This document shows positions 17,404 to 26,904 of a stretch of DNA of 64,000 nt, one piece after another. Under the pieces are notes generated by a model. It searched no databases. It was not told the origin of the DNA and worked only from the letters and a program-made list of their open reading frames with translations. Origin of the DNA: Rhodoblastus sp963713695 (lineage in GTDB: Bacteria > Pseudomonadota > Alphaproteobacteria > Rhizobiales > Beijerinckiaceae); NCBI GenBank assembly GCA_963713695.1, contig CAVQMU010000003.1, positions 1-64,000 on the forward strand, in the 5' to 3' direction. Within the stretch, counting starts at the first letter, position 1, and every line of letters begins with the position of its first letter. A program made the translations under genes and the position numbers.

Positions 17404-19195
17404 GCCGCGCAGCCTGCTCGGGGTCGAAAGTTCCGCGCTGGGGCGGCCCTGGCGCGACCGGCTGGACGCCGCAGGGAATGCGAAGGCCCTGGCCATTGCG
17501 CAGCAGACGGGCCTGTCCGACCTGCTGTCGCGCGTCCTGGCGGGGCGGGGCGTCGGCCCCGAGGCTGCGGAAGCCTATCTCGATCCGACCCTGCGCGCCC
17601 TGCTGCCCGAGCCCTTTTCGCTGACGGCCATGCGCGAGGCGACCGAAAGGCTCGCCCGCGCCATAGAAAAGCGTGAAACCATCGCGATTTTCGGCGACTA
17701 CGATGTCGACGGCGCCTGTTCCTCGGCGCTTCTGGCGGAATTCCTCGATTTTTGCGGCGTCGACCGGGTGATTCACATTCCCGACCGCATCACCGAAGGC
17801 TATGGCCCGAACAGCGAGGCGATCCGGGGGCTTGCCGCGAGAGGCGCGACCTTGCTCGTGACGGTCGATTGCGGCACGACGAGCTTTGAGCCCTTTGTCG
17901 ATGCGAAAAAGCTCGGCCTGGACGTGATCGTGCTCGACCATCACCAGGCGCCCGAGATCCTGCCTGAAGCCGTGATCGTCAATCCCAACCGGCAGGACGA
18001 TGTGTCGGGGCAGGGCGCGCTCTGCGCCGCCGGCGTGGTCTTCGTGGCGCTGGTGGCGCTCAATCGCGCCTTGCGCGAGCGCGGCTACTGGAACGGCCGC
18101 ACGGCGCCCGACCTGCTGCTCGGGCTCGATCTCGTGGCGCTGGCCACGGTGGCCGACGTGGCGCCGCTGACGGGGCTCAACCGGGCCTTCGTCGTCAAGG
18201 GCCTCGCCCTGATGAAGTCGCGCGGCCGCGTCGGCCTGCGGGCCCTGGCCGACGTCGCCGGCCTGAACGGACCGCCGCGGGCCTATCACCTGGGCTTCCT
18301 TCTCGGCCCGCGCATAAACGCCGGCGGTCGAATCGGCGACGCGGCGCTCGGCGCCCGCCTGCTGCTGATGCGCGACGACATCGAGGCCGCCGCCGTGGCC
18401 ATGGAGCTCAACCAGCTCAATGGCGAGCGGCAGGCGCTGGAAAAGCAGATGGTCGAGGAAGCGCTCGGCGAGGCTTACAAGAGCCTGGGCGCGGCGGAAG
18501 AGGGCGCCTGCGTCCTCGTCTACGGGGAAGACTGGCAGCCCGGCATTGTCGGCCTTGTCGCCTCGCGTCTGAAAGAGCGTTTTGGCAGGCCGGCCTTCGC
18601 CATCGCGCTGTCGGGCAAGACGGGGACGGGTTCGGCGCGGTCGATCCCAGGGGTCGATCTCGGCCGTATCGTGCGGGCGGCGGTCGACAAGGGCCTGCTG
18701 GTCAAGGGCGGCGGCCACGCCATGGCGGCGGGCGTGACGATCCTGCGCGAAAGGCTCGATGAATTTCGCGCCTGGCTGGAAAAGGCGATGGGCGAGCAGG
18801 TGGCGCAAGCGCGGGAGAATACCGGCCTTTCCGTGGACGGGCTTTTGACGGCTTCAGCCTGCGCCCCCGCTTTGGTCGAGGAGATCGAAAAGGCAGGGCC
18901 CTTTGGATCCGCCAATCCGGAGCCGGTCTTCGTGCTGCCGGAGCACCGAATCATCGATATCACGCCCTTCGGCGACGATCATATGCGCATCCGCGTCCAG
19001 TCGGGCGACGGCGCCAAGCTCGAACTTGCGGCGTTTCGCACATCCCAGGGGCCGCTTGGCGCAGTCCTGGCCAAGGCGCGGGGCGAGAGGGCGCATCTGG
19101 CCTGCACGCTTTCGCTCGACTATTGGGGCGGCAAGGCGAAGGTGCGGGCGCGACTGGTGGATCTGGCCATCGTCAGGGCCGGCGCGGGTTTTTGA
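17393..19195 (+). CDS. recJ: single-stranded-DNA-specific exonuclease RecJ
   Basis: A 600-residue DHH-family 5'-3' exonuclease acting in recombination and mismatch or excision repair. Motifs seen are IFGDYDVDGACSSALLAEF (about residue 98), TVDCGTTSFE, VIVLDHHQAPE (about 180), and the DHHA1 motif GGGHAMAAGV (about 438). A C-terminal OB-fold region follows. It overlaps the GST gene by 11 bases and lies behind the LexA-box promoter, so it may be damage-inducible, which is not its state in E. coli. tRNA-Glu follows on the same strand. Confidence 0.95.
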   Translation: MGFEPRSLLGVESSALGRPWRDRLDAAGNAKALAIAQQTGLSDLLSRVLAGRGVGPEAAEAYLDPTLRALLPEPFSLTAMREATERLARAIEKRETIAIFGDYDVDGACSSALLAEFLDFCGVDRVIHIPDRITEGYGPNSEAIRGLAARGATLLVTVDCGTTSFEPFVDAKKLGLDVIVLDHHQAPEILPEAVIVNPNRQDDVSGQGALCAAGVVFVALVALNRALRERGYWNGRTAPDLLLGLDLVALATVADVAPLTGLNRAFVVKGLALMKSRGRVGLRALADVAGLNGPPRAYHLGFLLGPRINAGGRIGDAALGARLLLMRDDIEAAAVAMELNQLNGERQALEKQMVEEALGEAYKSLGAAEEGACVLVYGEDWQPGIVGLVASRLKERFGRPAFAIALSGKTGTGSARSIPGVDLGRIVRAAVDKGLLVKGGGHAMAAGVTILRERLDEFRAWLEKAMGEQVAQARENTGLSVDGLLTASACAPALVEEIEKAGPFGSANPEPVFVLPEHRIIDITPFGDDHMRIRVQSGDGAKLELAAFRTSQGPLGAVLAKARGERAHLACTLSLDYWGGKAKVRARLVDLAIVRAGAGF

Positions 19196-19312
19196 CGAAA
19201 ATGCAGTTTTTAAATCAGGCTGGCGGTTGAAAGGCTTGCCAGCGCGATTTGGCCCGTTTATACGTCGCCCACTTCGCGAGCGGCAAGGCTTCGTCCGGCA
19301 GCAACGCGTACC

Positions 19313-19388
19313 GCGCCCATCGTCTAGCGGTCTAGGACGTCGCCCTTTCACGGCGAAAACAGGGGTTCGATTCCCCTTGGGCGCACCA
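19313..19388 (+). tRNA. tRNA-Glu (anticodon TTC)
   Basis: A 76-nt cloverleaf including an encoded CCA. The acceptor stem GCGCCCA pairs with TGGGCGC, the anticodon stem TCGCC pairs with GGCGA around the loop CTTTCAC, and the T-arm contains GGTTCGATTCC. Anticodon TTC reads Glu. It lies about 120 bases after recJ. Confidence 0.95.
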
Positions 19389-19464
19389 TTCTCGACACCA
19401 CTCAGGATAAAACTGCGAACACCACGGGGAGAGAATCCCCTTGGCAATGCGTCAGCTCCAATAT

Positions 19465-19872
19465 TCAGCTATTTCTGACGGCTTCAATAATCTGTTCTGG
19501 CGATGAGACGAGAACGGGCTCGCCCAGACTTTCAATCATCGAGTCTGGCAGATGATTTCTGACTTCCGGGTTCGCGATAACAGGCCCACCGCCGGGCCAA
19601 TAGAGGCAGCTTGGAGTTTGCAGCATCAACCTGAATAGAGACTGCCAAAACTGGGGGGCGGCGGGCGGCCGAGCGACCATGAAGCTGCTCACCGAGGGCT
19701 CAAGCGCGTTAACGTAAAGCTCGCAACTGCCGCCGTCGAGGTAATCTAAATCCCACCATTTCGAGTCCTTCGATACCGCGAAGGGTCCAAATTCTCTTTC
19801 GATCAAAGGGAACGGAAATGGCTCACGATTACCGTTTGCATTAAAGCTTTGAAGGAAAATATCGAAACTCAT
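19465..19872 (-). CDS. hypothetical protein, MSFDIFLQ family, copy 1
   Basis: 135 residues with no motif that I recognise. It begins MSFDIFLQSFNANGNREPFP and has a Trp/Asp-rich middle (SKWWDLDYLDGGSCELYVN) and a C-terminal helix. A frameshifted paralogue lies next to it at 19929-20338, about 50% identical by eye. Small tandem paralogues of this kind after a tRNA and near toxin-like islands can be immunity or accessory genes, but nothing here proves that. Confidence 0.7.
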   Translation of the reverse strand: MSFDIFLQSFNANGNREPFPFPLIEREFGPFAVSKDSKWWDLDYLDGGSCELYVNALEPSVSSFMVARPPAAPQFWQSLFRLMLQTPSCLYWPGGGPVIANPEVRNHLPDSMIESLGEPVLVSSPEQIIEAVRNS

Positions 19873-19928
19873 GGCTTCACCACCGGCTTATGAACGACCG
19901 CTCACTTCCGTTCGCGGGTGAAGAGGGG

Positions 19929-20338
19929 TCAATCGTCCTTGATTGCTTTGACAATCTGTTCCGCCGTCGAAACAATTATCGGTTCGCCCAAGCTTTTAAT
20001 CATGTCTGAAGGAAGGTGATCACGCACCGAAGTGTGAGCTATGACAATTCCCCCGCCGGGCCAAAAAAAAAGAGGCAGCTTGTCGTCTGTTTCAACAATT
20101 CGAAAATTGTTGCCCAGAATTGTGGACTGGCGGGCGGCCGCGAGACCATGAAATCTTCAATATTCTCTTTCGTCGTATCGAGGAAAAGTTCGCAGCGTCC
20201 GCCGTCTGGATAAGCTAGAATCCAACAATGGTCGTTCCGGATGTTTTTATACGAACCAAAACCTCGTTCGACCAAAGCGAATGGAAAACCGTCTTGGGCG
20301 CCATTTCGAAAACATTGCAAAAAAATATCGAAACTCAT
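19929..20338 (-). pseudogene. hypothetical protein, MSFDIFLQ family, copy 2 (frameshifted)
   Basis: The first 90 residues (MSFDIFLQCFRNGAQDGFPF, then YPDGGRCELFLD, then FMVSRPPASPQFWATIFELL) parallel copy 1. At a run of nine A/T bases (20063-20071) the frame breaks to an early stop. In the next frame the homologous tail continues (GGGIVIAHTSVRDHLPSDMI, then EQIVKAIKDD) to a stop at 19929-19931. This is one indel in a homopolymer, either a sequencing error or a recent mutation. Its start overlaps the upstream frame's stop as ATGA. Confidence 0.65.
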
Positions 20339-20643
20339 TTCGTCACCGCCGGCGTATGAAATACTATTACGTTGCTATATCCGTTTGATTTCGCAACCTT
20401 CTCGACATATTGTGCAACACGTGGTTCGGCGACGTGCCATTCGACTGAACTGGTGCGAACGACGGCGGTCAAAAACCTCGATCCGCCGCGCGCCGGGGCG
20501 GGTCGCGACGCTTTAGCTTGACCATTGGGGAACGTTTTTCGGGAAGGCTTCAGAAAAGGGGGGCAGGGGGAAAATGACCTCGCGGCCGCCCGTTCGACCT
20601 TGCCGGGCGCGACGTACCGCCAAAACACTTTGATCGCTCCCAA
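20335..20643 (-). CDS. hypothetical ORF coupled to MSFDIFLQ copy 2
   Basis: Up to 102 residues from a TTG. The C-terminal half looks protein-like (SSVEWHVAEPRVAQYVEKVA followed by KSNGYSNVIVFHTPAVTK), while the N-terminal half is Pro/Arg-rich and may be non-coding. Its stop overlaps the next start as ATGA, so the C-terminal part probably is translated. It could be the 3' end of a larger degraded gene. No function is recognised. Confidence 0.35.
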   Translation of the reverse strand: MGAIKVFWRYVAPGKVERAAARSFSPCPPFLKPSRKTFPNGQAKASRPAPARGGSRFLTAVVRTSSVEWHVAEPRVAQYVEKVAKSNGYSNVIVFHTPAVTK

Positions 20644-21371
20644 ATTCTTTTCTGCCAGTATTTCCGCTGTCCGGCTGCTCTGCTGGCCTTGCTGTTCAGC
20701 CTGCGCAAAGCCTCAACATGACCCTTTCCGCCCGTTGGTCGCGATTTGTCCGTCGCAGCAAAAGTCAAACGAAAAAAAATTGACGCCGCTCTCGGATTCC
20801 CAAGCCGCGTTTACCCGAGCATATTTTCCTTTGTCATGCCTTTGGTTCGAGCGGCGCAGTGCAGTCAGTTGATTCGAAAAACAATTTTTGATGCCGCCCG
20901 GATTTGCGTCCCGCCCGACCGACGATCCGGGCCAAGTAATTATACGTCCTCACGTTTTGCGCCTTGACAGCGTCGCTCACACCACAATAACATCTTAAAA
21001 ACGCAATATATGAATGTAGCGTTGTGAAAATGAATAAAGATCATCGGCAAGAAATGATCTTCGGAGGGATGCATTGATGCAGATCAAACCGGGTCGGCAG
21101 CGTAAGCGAGCGCCGCGGAAACTTTGAAGCAGTCAACCTGCGTCGTTGGCGCTGCGCTGAGCGCAATCGTCCCGAGGATGCAATCAGCCTGGAATATCTG
21201 ACCTAGGCAGGCGCGGCGCGTCGTCAGGTGAGTGTGCGGCACTGAGCTTCGCGAACTTCGCGGAGCGGGAATCATCTTTTTTGGGCCTCACGGCCGCATG
21301 TCGACGTCTCCACAACAGCTGGAGCGATCGGATATTTGCGCCCGATTTCCTGAGCAAAGAGGAGCATTGCA
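20644..21371. other. long intergenic stretch, no gene seen
   Basis: These 728 bases separate the MSFDIFLQ genes from the RND cluster. Frames on both strands are short and lack family patterns. A GAGGAGC ribosome-binding site ends the stretch at the SCP2-like gene. The promoter of the 21372-30668 cluster must lie here, but I cannot place it with confidence. Confidence 0.5.
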
Positions 21372-21776
21372 ATGGCGTCTCTGTTTTCCGACGACTGGAT
21401 GGTCGATTTCGGCAATGCGTGGAACGACGACAAGGACCTCGGCGACGCGCTGGCCAAGATCGGTTTCAACTCGACCATCGGATATGGCTTCGACGGCGAG
21501 GACAAGCCGCGCGGCGTGTTGAAGGTCGAAAAAGGCTATGTGGTCGAAGCCGGCCCCTTTGCCGGACAGCCGCTGAACTGGGACCTCAGGGCCAGCCCCG
21601 CCGATTGGGAGAAATGGTGCGCCAACGGCATCGGAATGATGTCGCTCGGCATCGCCTATACCGCCGGCAAGCTGAAATTCAAGGTCGGCGACTACGGCGC
21701 GATGGTGAAAAACCCGGCGATGGCTGGCCCCTTCATCAAGAGTTTCAGCGCGATGGGAACAGTTCCGCGGAGCTAA
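21372..21776 (+). CDS. SCP2 sterol-carrier-like protein, first gene of the RND/ParA cluster
   Basis: 134 residues with an SCP2-like pattern: FSDDWMVDFGNAWNDDKDLG, then GFNSTIGYGFDGEDKPRGVL, then a C-terminal amphipathic segment (GKLKFKVGDYGAMVKNPAMA). SCP2 domains form a hydrophobic pocket that binds lipids or other apolar ligands. No signal peptide is seen, so it should be cytoplasmic. GAGGAGC lies six bases upstream. An RND adaptor and pump follow after about 20 bases, which suggests a lipid-like or very hydrophobic cargo; that is inference. Confidence 0.65.
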   Translation: MASLFSDDWMVDFGNAWNDDKDLGDALAKIGFNSTIGYGFDGEDKPRGVLKVEKGYVVEAGPFAGQPLNWDLRASPADWEKWCANGIGMMSLGIAYTAGKLKFKVGDYGAMVKNPAMAGPFIKSFSAMGTVPRS

Positions 21777-21798
21777 TTCCTCGAAGGGGCTTTGCGTG

Positions 21799-23025
21799 AT
21801 GTCGACTGTGTTCAGGGCCTTTGCTTTCTTTCTGGCGGCTGTCGCTGGCGGCTTGGTCGTCCTGTGGATGGGCGGCCATCCGCCACAGAACCAGCCGGCG
21901 ATCTCGCCCACCGCCGCCAGCATACTGTTCTCGCAGCAGGCGCCGGTGGTTGAAGTCACGCAAAACCCGACCGCCGCCCGCTACAAGCTCGGTGGCTTTG
22001 TCGAGGCGCGCAACTTCGTTCGCCTGATGGCCCAGGGTCCTGGCCGAGTGACCTATGTCGCGGGACAGGAAGGCCAGAGGATCGCAGCCGGAGCCACCGT
22101 CGTCGCGCTCGACGACGACGCCTTGCGGGCGGAATACCGCTCGGCGTGGGCCGGGTTGAGCGGCGACATGGCGGCGTCGCAGAACGCGCAGACGCAACTC
22201 TACCATTCGCTTTACGGCGCCAGGCAGTCGCCGATGGGCGGACCCGGCTACGACGCCTACGAGCGGATGTTCACCCCGCTGTACAACATGATGCAGCCTT
22301 TTATGGGCGGCGGCGCGCCCATGCAGACGCAGTCTCAGCAGCAGCGATCCTTCCCGGCCATCAATAATGCGCGCGCCGATTACGAACGCCAGCAGGCAGG
22401 CCTTGTCGCGTCGCAGGCGCGCATCGACGCGCTTGACCAGCGCCTGCGCGACCGCCGCTCGATCGCCCCTTACGGCTCGGTGATCATGGCGCGTCATGTT
22501 CGCGTCGGCGACATCGTTCAGCCAGGCCAGCCGCTCGCTGATCTTGCCGATCCCGACCAGCTCGACCTGCGCATCGAGGTTCCCGCCAATCTCGTCACGC
22601 AACTGAAGATCGGCGACCAGTTGCCGGTCAGTCTCGCCGACACGAATGTCTGGGCGGTCGTCTCCGAAATTTTCCCGGCGGCCAACGCGACGCAGCACAC
22701 CGTGACCGTCAAGGCGGCGCTTCCGGCCGGCGCGGCCGCGGCGCCGGGCATGTATGGCCTTGCATGGGTCGCGCAGCCAGGCGGCGGCGGCCAGTCCGCG
22801 ACGGCGCCCTTCATTCCTGACAGCGCCATCGCCTATCGCGGCTCGCTGCCCGTCGCCTTCGTCGTCAACGGCGCGGGCGCCGTGGAAATGCGCATCCTGC
22901 GGCTGGGCGAGGCCTCGGGCGACAAGACCGCCGTCCTGTCGGGACTGCGGCCGGGCGAACGCGTCGTCGCCCATCCAGAGCCGGATCTGAAATCCGGCGA
23001 TTCCGTCTTCGGATCCAACCACTGA
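21799..23025 (+). CDS. RND transporter periplasmic adaptor subunit
   Basis: 408 residues. An N-terminal membrane anchor (VFRAFAFFLAAVAGGLVVLWM) leads to a biotinyl-lipoyl-like half motif (GRVTYVAGQEGQRIAAGATV), a helical hairpin with Gln-rich and Met-rich insertions (about 130-200), the second lipoyl half (IAPYGSVIMARHVRVGDIVQ) and a beta-barrel domain (LDLRIEVPANLVTQLKIGDQ). It would bridge the RND pump to an outer-membrane channel, but no TolC-type gene lies in the cluster. It starts at ATG 21799, with a GTG one codon earlier, and precedes the pump by 18 bases. Confidence 0.9.
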   Translation: MSTVFRAFAFFLAAVAGGLVVLWMGGHPPQNQPAISPTAASILFSQQAPVVEVTQNPTAARYKLGGFVEARNFVRLMAQGPGRVTYVAGQEGQRIAAGATVVALDDDALRAEYRSAWAGLSGDMAASQNAQTQLYHSLYGARQSPMGGPGYDAYERMFTPLYNMMQPFMGGGAPMQTQSQQQRSFPAINNARADYERQQAGLVASQARIDALDQRLRDRRSIAPYGSVIMARHVRVGDIVQPGQPLADLADPDQLDLRIEVPANLVTQLKIGDQLPVSLADTNVWAVVSEIFPAANATQHTVTVKAALPAGAAAAPGMYGLAWVAQPGGGGQSATAPFIPDSAIAYRGSLPVAFVVNGAGAVEMRILRLGEASGDKTAVLSGLRPGERVVAHPEPDLKSGDSVFGSNH

Positions 23026-23043
23026 CATGGGAGGCTTCTGGCG

Positions 23044-26000
23044 ATGACCGATACCTCTCCGCAGGCTGGATCCGCCCAGACAGGCGCGTTGCGCGAACAC
23101 CAGCTCGGGATTGCCGGACGGACGGCGCGCGCCTTCATTGAATCGCCTTTGACGCCACTGTTGCTGATGGCCTTCTTCCTGATCGGCCTGCTTGGCATGG
23201 TGATCACGCCGCGCGAGGAAGATCCGCAGATTTCCGTGCCGATGGTCGATGTTTTCGTCGCCTATCCCGGCGCCTCGTCGGGCGAGGTCGCCAATCTGAT
23301 TTCCGAACCGCTGGAACGGCTGATGTCGGAGCTATCAGGCGTCAAGCATGTCTATTCGATGTCGCGCGAAGGCCTGTCGATGGTCACCGTGCGTTTCGAT
23401 GTCGGCGAACAGATGGAGCCGTCGCTCGTCAAGCTTTACGACAAGCTCTATTCGCATATGGACGCCATTCCCAAGGGCGTCATGCAGCCGCTCGTCAAGC
23501 CGAAGAGCATCGATGACGTGCCCGTCGTCACGGTCACCCTGACGTCCGACCAGCTCGATCAGGTGCAGTTGCGCAAGCTGGGACTGGATGTGGCGCAGAA
23601 ATTCAAGGCGCTGCCCGACACCGGCCAGAGCTTCGTCGTCGGCGGCAGTCAGGAGCAGATCCGCGTCGATGTCGACCTGCCGCGCCTTGCCGCCCAGGGC
23701 GTCACGCTCGGGCAGATCGCCCATTCGGTCGCCGCCGCCAACCAGCGCGCGCCGGCCGGCGACGTCGTGGAAGGCAGCAAATGGTTCAACGTTTACACCG
23801 GAGCCTTTCTTTCCGATCTCCGCGACGTCGGCAATCTCGTCGTTGCGGTCGAACAGAACCGGCCGGTGTTCCTGCGCGACGTCGCCACCATCACGCAGGG
23901 CGAATCCGAGCCGAGGAGCATTGTCGACAATTCGAGCCGCATCAGTGACGGCGGCTTCAGGTCCAACACGGCGGTGACAGTCGCCGTCGCCAAGAAGCGC
24001 GGATCCAATGGCATCGACGTCGCCGAGGCGATCAACGCCGAACTCCTGCGGCTGCAGGGGACGCTGATTCCGGGTTCGGTGAAGGTCATTGTATCCCGCG
24101 ATTATGGAGAGTCGGCGCAGGACAAGGTCTCGCACCTGATCTTCAAGCTGTTCATCGTGTCGGCGCTGGTCACCGTCCTCGCCTTCCTGACCATGGGCGT
24201 GCGTCCCGCGCTGATCGTGATGGTGACGATTCCCGCGGTCCTGCTGATGTCGATCGCCGTCGCCTATGTTCTGAAATTCACCATCAACCGCGTGTCGATG
24301 TTCGCCCTAGTCTTCGCCATCGGCATCCTCGTCGACGACGCCATCGTTGTCGTCGAAAACATCTATCGCCGCTGGCTCGAAGCCGGAAAGACCTCCGACG
24401 ACGTCACCGTCGATGCGGTCGACGAGGTCGGCAATCCGACCATACTCGCGACCTTTACTGTCGTCGCCGCGCTGCTGCCGATGGGCTTCGTCGGCGACAT
24501 GATGGGCCCCTACATGCTGCCCATCCCCGTGCTCTCCTCGGCGGCGATGATCTTCTCGCTGTTCGCCGCCTTCGTCTTCGTGCCCTGGCTGGCGGCGCGC
24601 CTGAAACCCAGCATGGCGACGCTGCAGAAAGCGGAAGCGCGCGAACACCGCGAAGCCGCCTTCATCGGACGCTGGTACAACGCGATCATCTCGCCGATCA
24701 TGGACAACCGGCTGGTCGGCTACCTCACGCTCTTCGGCATCATCGCGGCGATGCTGGGCGCGGTGTCGATGTTCGTCTTCAAGGCCGTGCCCTTCAAGAT
24801 GCTGCCCTATGACAACAAGTCGGAGTTGCAGGTCGTCATCGACATGCCCGAGGGGACCGACCTGTTCCTGACCGCCAATCTCGCCCACAGGCTTGGCGCC
24901 GAGATTCAGAAAATTCCTGAGGTGACCGACTACCAGACCTATGTCGGCGCATCCTCGCCGTTCAATTTCAACGGTCTCGTCCGTCATTACTTCCTGCGCT
25001 CGCAGCCGTGGCAGGGCGACATCGCCGTGCAATTGCTGGACAAGGCCAAGCGCAGCCGGACCAGCCACGACATCGCCGCCTATGTGCGCGCCACGCTCGC
25101 TCCGATCGCCGCCGCCGCCGGCGCCAGGCTGACGATCGCCGAAGCGCCTCCCGGTCCGCCGGTGCTGGCGCCGATGGTGATCGAGCTTTACGGGCCGACG
25201 CCGGAAATCAGGCGCCGGGTGGCGACGGATCTGCTGACGATCCTGCGCAAGACGCCCGACGTCGCCGACATCAACACCTTCATGGAAAGTCCGCACGAAA
25301 ATCTGCAATTCGAAGTGGACCGGCTGCGCGCGTCGATGTTCGGCGTATCGGTGGAAGACATCAATCGCGAAATCTCCATGACGACAGGCGGCTTCGAGAT
25401 GGGCGCGCTGAAGAGTCCGCGCAACCTGGAGCAGGCGGTCATCGTGCTGCAGGCGCCGCTGGCGACACGCGGCAACCTCGGCAATCTCCTGGTGATGCCG
25501 GTGCGCAGCCAGACCGGCTCACTGGTTCCGCTGGGCGAACTCGGCCGTTTCGTCAACAAGCCTGTCGACCCCGTGATCTATCACAAGGATCTCCGCGCGC
25601 TCGAATATGTCACGGCCGACGTGGTCGGACGCCTTGGCGCGCCGCTCTACGGCATGCTCAACGTCGACGCCGCGCTGAAGAATTACGTCACGCCCGACAA
25701 CCGCACCATCGGCGGCCATTATTTCGGCCGGCCCGAGGACGTCAATATCAGCGGGTTCAAGTGGGACGGCGAATGGGAGGTCACCTATGTCACCTTCCGC
25801 GACATGGGGCTGGCCTTCATGGCCGCGCTAGTGCTGATCTACATTCTGGTCGTCGCCGAATTCAAGAGCTTCATGCTGCCGGCGGTGGTGATGACGCCGA
25901 TCCCCTTGACCCTGATCGGCATTGTTCCCGGGCATTGGCTGCTCGGCGCCGATTTCACGGCCACTTCGATGATCGGCTTCATCGCTCTTGCCGGCATCAT

Positions 26001-26904
26001 CGTGCGCAACTCCATCCTGCTCGTCGAATTCGCCCGCGGAAAGGTCGCCGAGGGATGGAATGTCCGCGACGCCGTGGTGATGGCCGGCCGCGTGCGCCTG
26101 CGTCCGATCCTCATCACAGCGATGGCGCTGGTGATCGGCTCAATGGTTCTGCTGAGCGACCCGATTTTCCAGGGCATGGCGGTCTCGTTGCTGTTCGGCT
26201 CGCTGATCGCCACCTTCCTGACGCTGATCGTCATTCCGCTGGGATGCGTCTCGACGCGCAAGTATTTCGGCGGCGAATCCCACGGCGGCGCGACGCCTCC
26301 GGCGGGAGGCCCGTCTCCCCATGACCCGCCGCCGGCGCCGGACAATTCGCCGCGTCCGCCGCGCCTGCAGCGCAGGAGCGACGCTGTCGCCGAAGACGCC
26401 GTCCCTGCGGCGCCGGCCGTGGACGAAGCGAGCGCTCCCGGCCGTCCGCCGAGGCTTGTGAAAAAGCTGGAGCCGGTTGCGCCGCAGGACGCGGCCGTAG
26501 CCGCCGATGCGCCCGCGACGGGGCGCCCGCCGCGTCTGGTGAAAAAATCCGGGGCCGTCGCGGAAGCCGGGCAAGCGGAAGTCGTCGCAGCGCTTGTCGC
26601 CGAGGCGCCGACGGGGCGTCCGCCGCGTCTGATGAAGAAATCCGAAGCCGATCAGGCGGAGCCGCCACGGGCGGCGATCCCGGAGCCGGCCCCGGAAGCC
26701 GCCCCCTCCGAGATCGCGCCGTCGCCGGTCGAGGAAGCCCCTGTCGCCACCGCGGTCCGCACCGAAACGGCGCCGGCAGAGAAGGTGGCGAAAGCCGGGA
26801 AACAGGGCTCCGCGTCGCCGGCGAAAGCTTCGCGTCCGCAAGGAAAAAGCACGCGCGGCATTCGCCTCAAGATTGACCCAACCGACCCAGGAGCAGAGTC
26901 ATGA
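23044..26904 (+). CDS. RND efflux permease with a long repetitive cytoplasmic tail
   Basis: 1,286 residues; typical RND pumps are about 1,030-1,080. The first 1,075 residues are a normal proton-driven RND pump: TM1 near 40-60, porter domains, and the TM4 proton-relay segment FAIGILVDDAIVVVENIYRR (about 425-445) with its paired Asp. The last TM cluster ends near 1,070 (SLIATFLTLIVIPLGCVSTR). The remaining 200 or so residues are Ala/Pro/Glu-rich and disordered-looking, with four copies of an RPPRL-x-(K/R)(K/R) motif near residues 1103, 1133, 1160 and 1191. The tail is unusual and may dock a cytoplasmic partner such as the ParA ATPase. The next gene overlaps as ATGA. Confidence 0.92.
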   Translation: MTDTSPQAGSAQTGALREHQLGIAGRTARAFIESPLTPLLLMAFFLIGLLGMVITPREEDPQISVPMVDVFVAYPGASSGEVANLISEPLERLMSELSGVKHVYSMSREGLSMVTVRFDVGEQMEPSLVKLYDKLYSHMDAIPKGVMQPLVKPKSIDDVPVVTVTLTSDQLDQVQLRKLGLDVAQKFKALPDTGQSFVVGGSQEQIRVDVDLPRLAAQGVTLGQIAHSVAAANQRAPAGDVVEGSKWFNVYTGAFLSDLRDVGNLVVAVEQNRPVFLRDVATITQGESEPRSIVDNSSRISDGGFRSNTAVTVAVAKKRGSNGIDVAEAINAELLRLQGTLIPGSVKVIVSRDYGESAQDKVSHLIFKLFIVSALVTVLAFLTMGVRPALIVMVTIPAVLLMSIAVAYVLKFTINRVSMFALVFAIGILVDDAIVVVENIYRRWLEAGKTSDDVTVDAVDEVGNPTILATFTVVAALLPMGFVGDMMGPYMLPIPVLSSAAMIFSLFAAFVFVPWLAARLKPSMATLQKAEAREHREAAFIGRWYNAIISPIMDNRLVGYLTLFGIIAAMLGAVSMFVFKAVPFKMLPYDNKSELQVVIDMPEGTDLFLTANLAHRLGAEIQKIPEVTDYQTYVGASSPFNFNGLVRHYFLRSQPWQGDIAVQLLDKAKRSRTSHDIAAYVRATLAPIAAAAGARLTIAEAPPGPPVLAPMVIELYGPTPEIRRRVATDLLTILRKTPDVADINTFMESPHENLQFEVDRLRASMFGVSVEDINREISMTTGGFEMGALKSPRNLEQAVIVLQAPLATRGNLGNLLVMPVRSQTGSLVPLGELGRFVNKPVDPVIYHKDLRALEYVTADVVGRLGAPLYGMLNVDAALKNYVTPDNRTIGGHYFGRPEDVNISGFKWDGEWEVTYVTFRDMGLAFMAALVLIYILVVAEFKSFMLPAVVMTPIPLTLIGIVPGHWLLGADFTATSMIGFIALAGIIVRNSILLVEFARGKVAEGWNVRDAVVMAGRVRLRPILITAMALVIGSMVLLSDPIFQGMAVSLLFGSLIATFLTLIVIPLGCVSTRKYFGGESHGGATPPAGGPSPHDPPPAPDNSPRPPRLQRRSDAVAEDAVPAAPAVDEASAPGRPPRLVKKLEPVAPQDAAVAADAPATGRPPRLVKKSGAVAEAGQAEVVAALVAEAPTGRPPRLMKKSEADQAEPPRAAIPEPAPEAAPSEIAPSPVEEAPVATAVRTETAPAEKVAKAGKQGSASPAKASRPQGKSTRGIRLKIDPTDPGAES

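Noticed and set aside
19313..19450. Possible att site at the tRNA-Glu 3' end (repeat of ATCCCCTTGG about 50 bases on)
   Set aside because: Only about 10 bases match and there is no integrase gene nearby.
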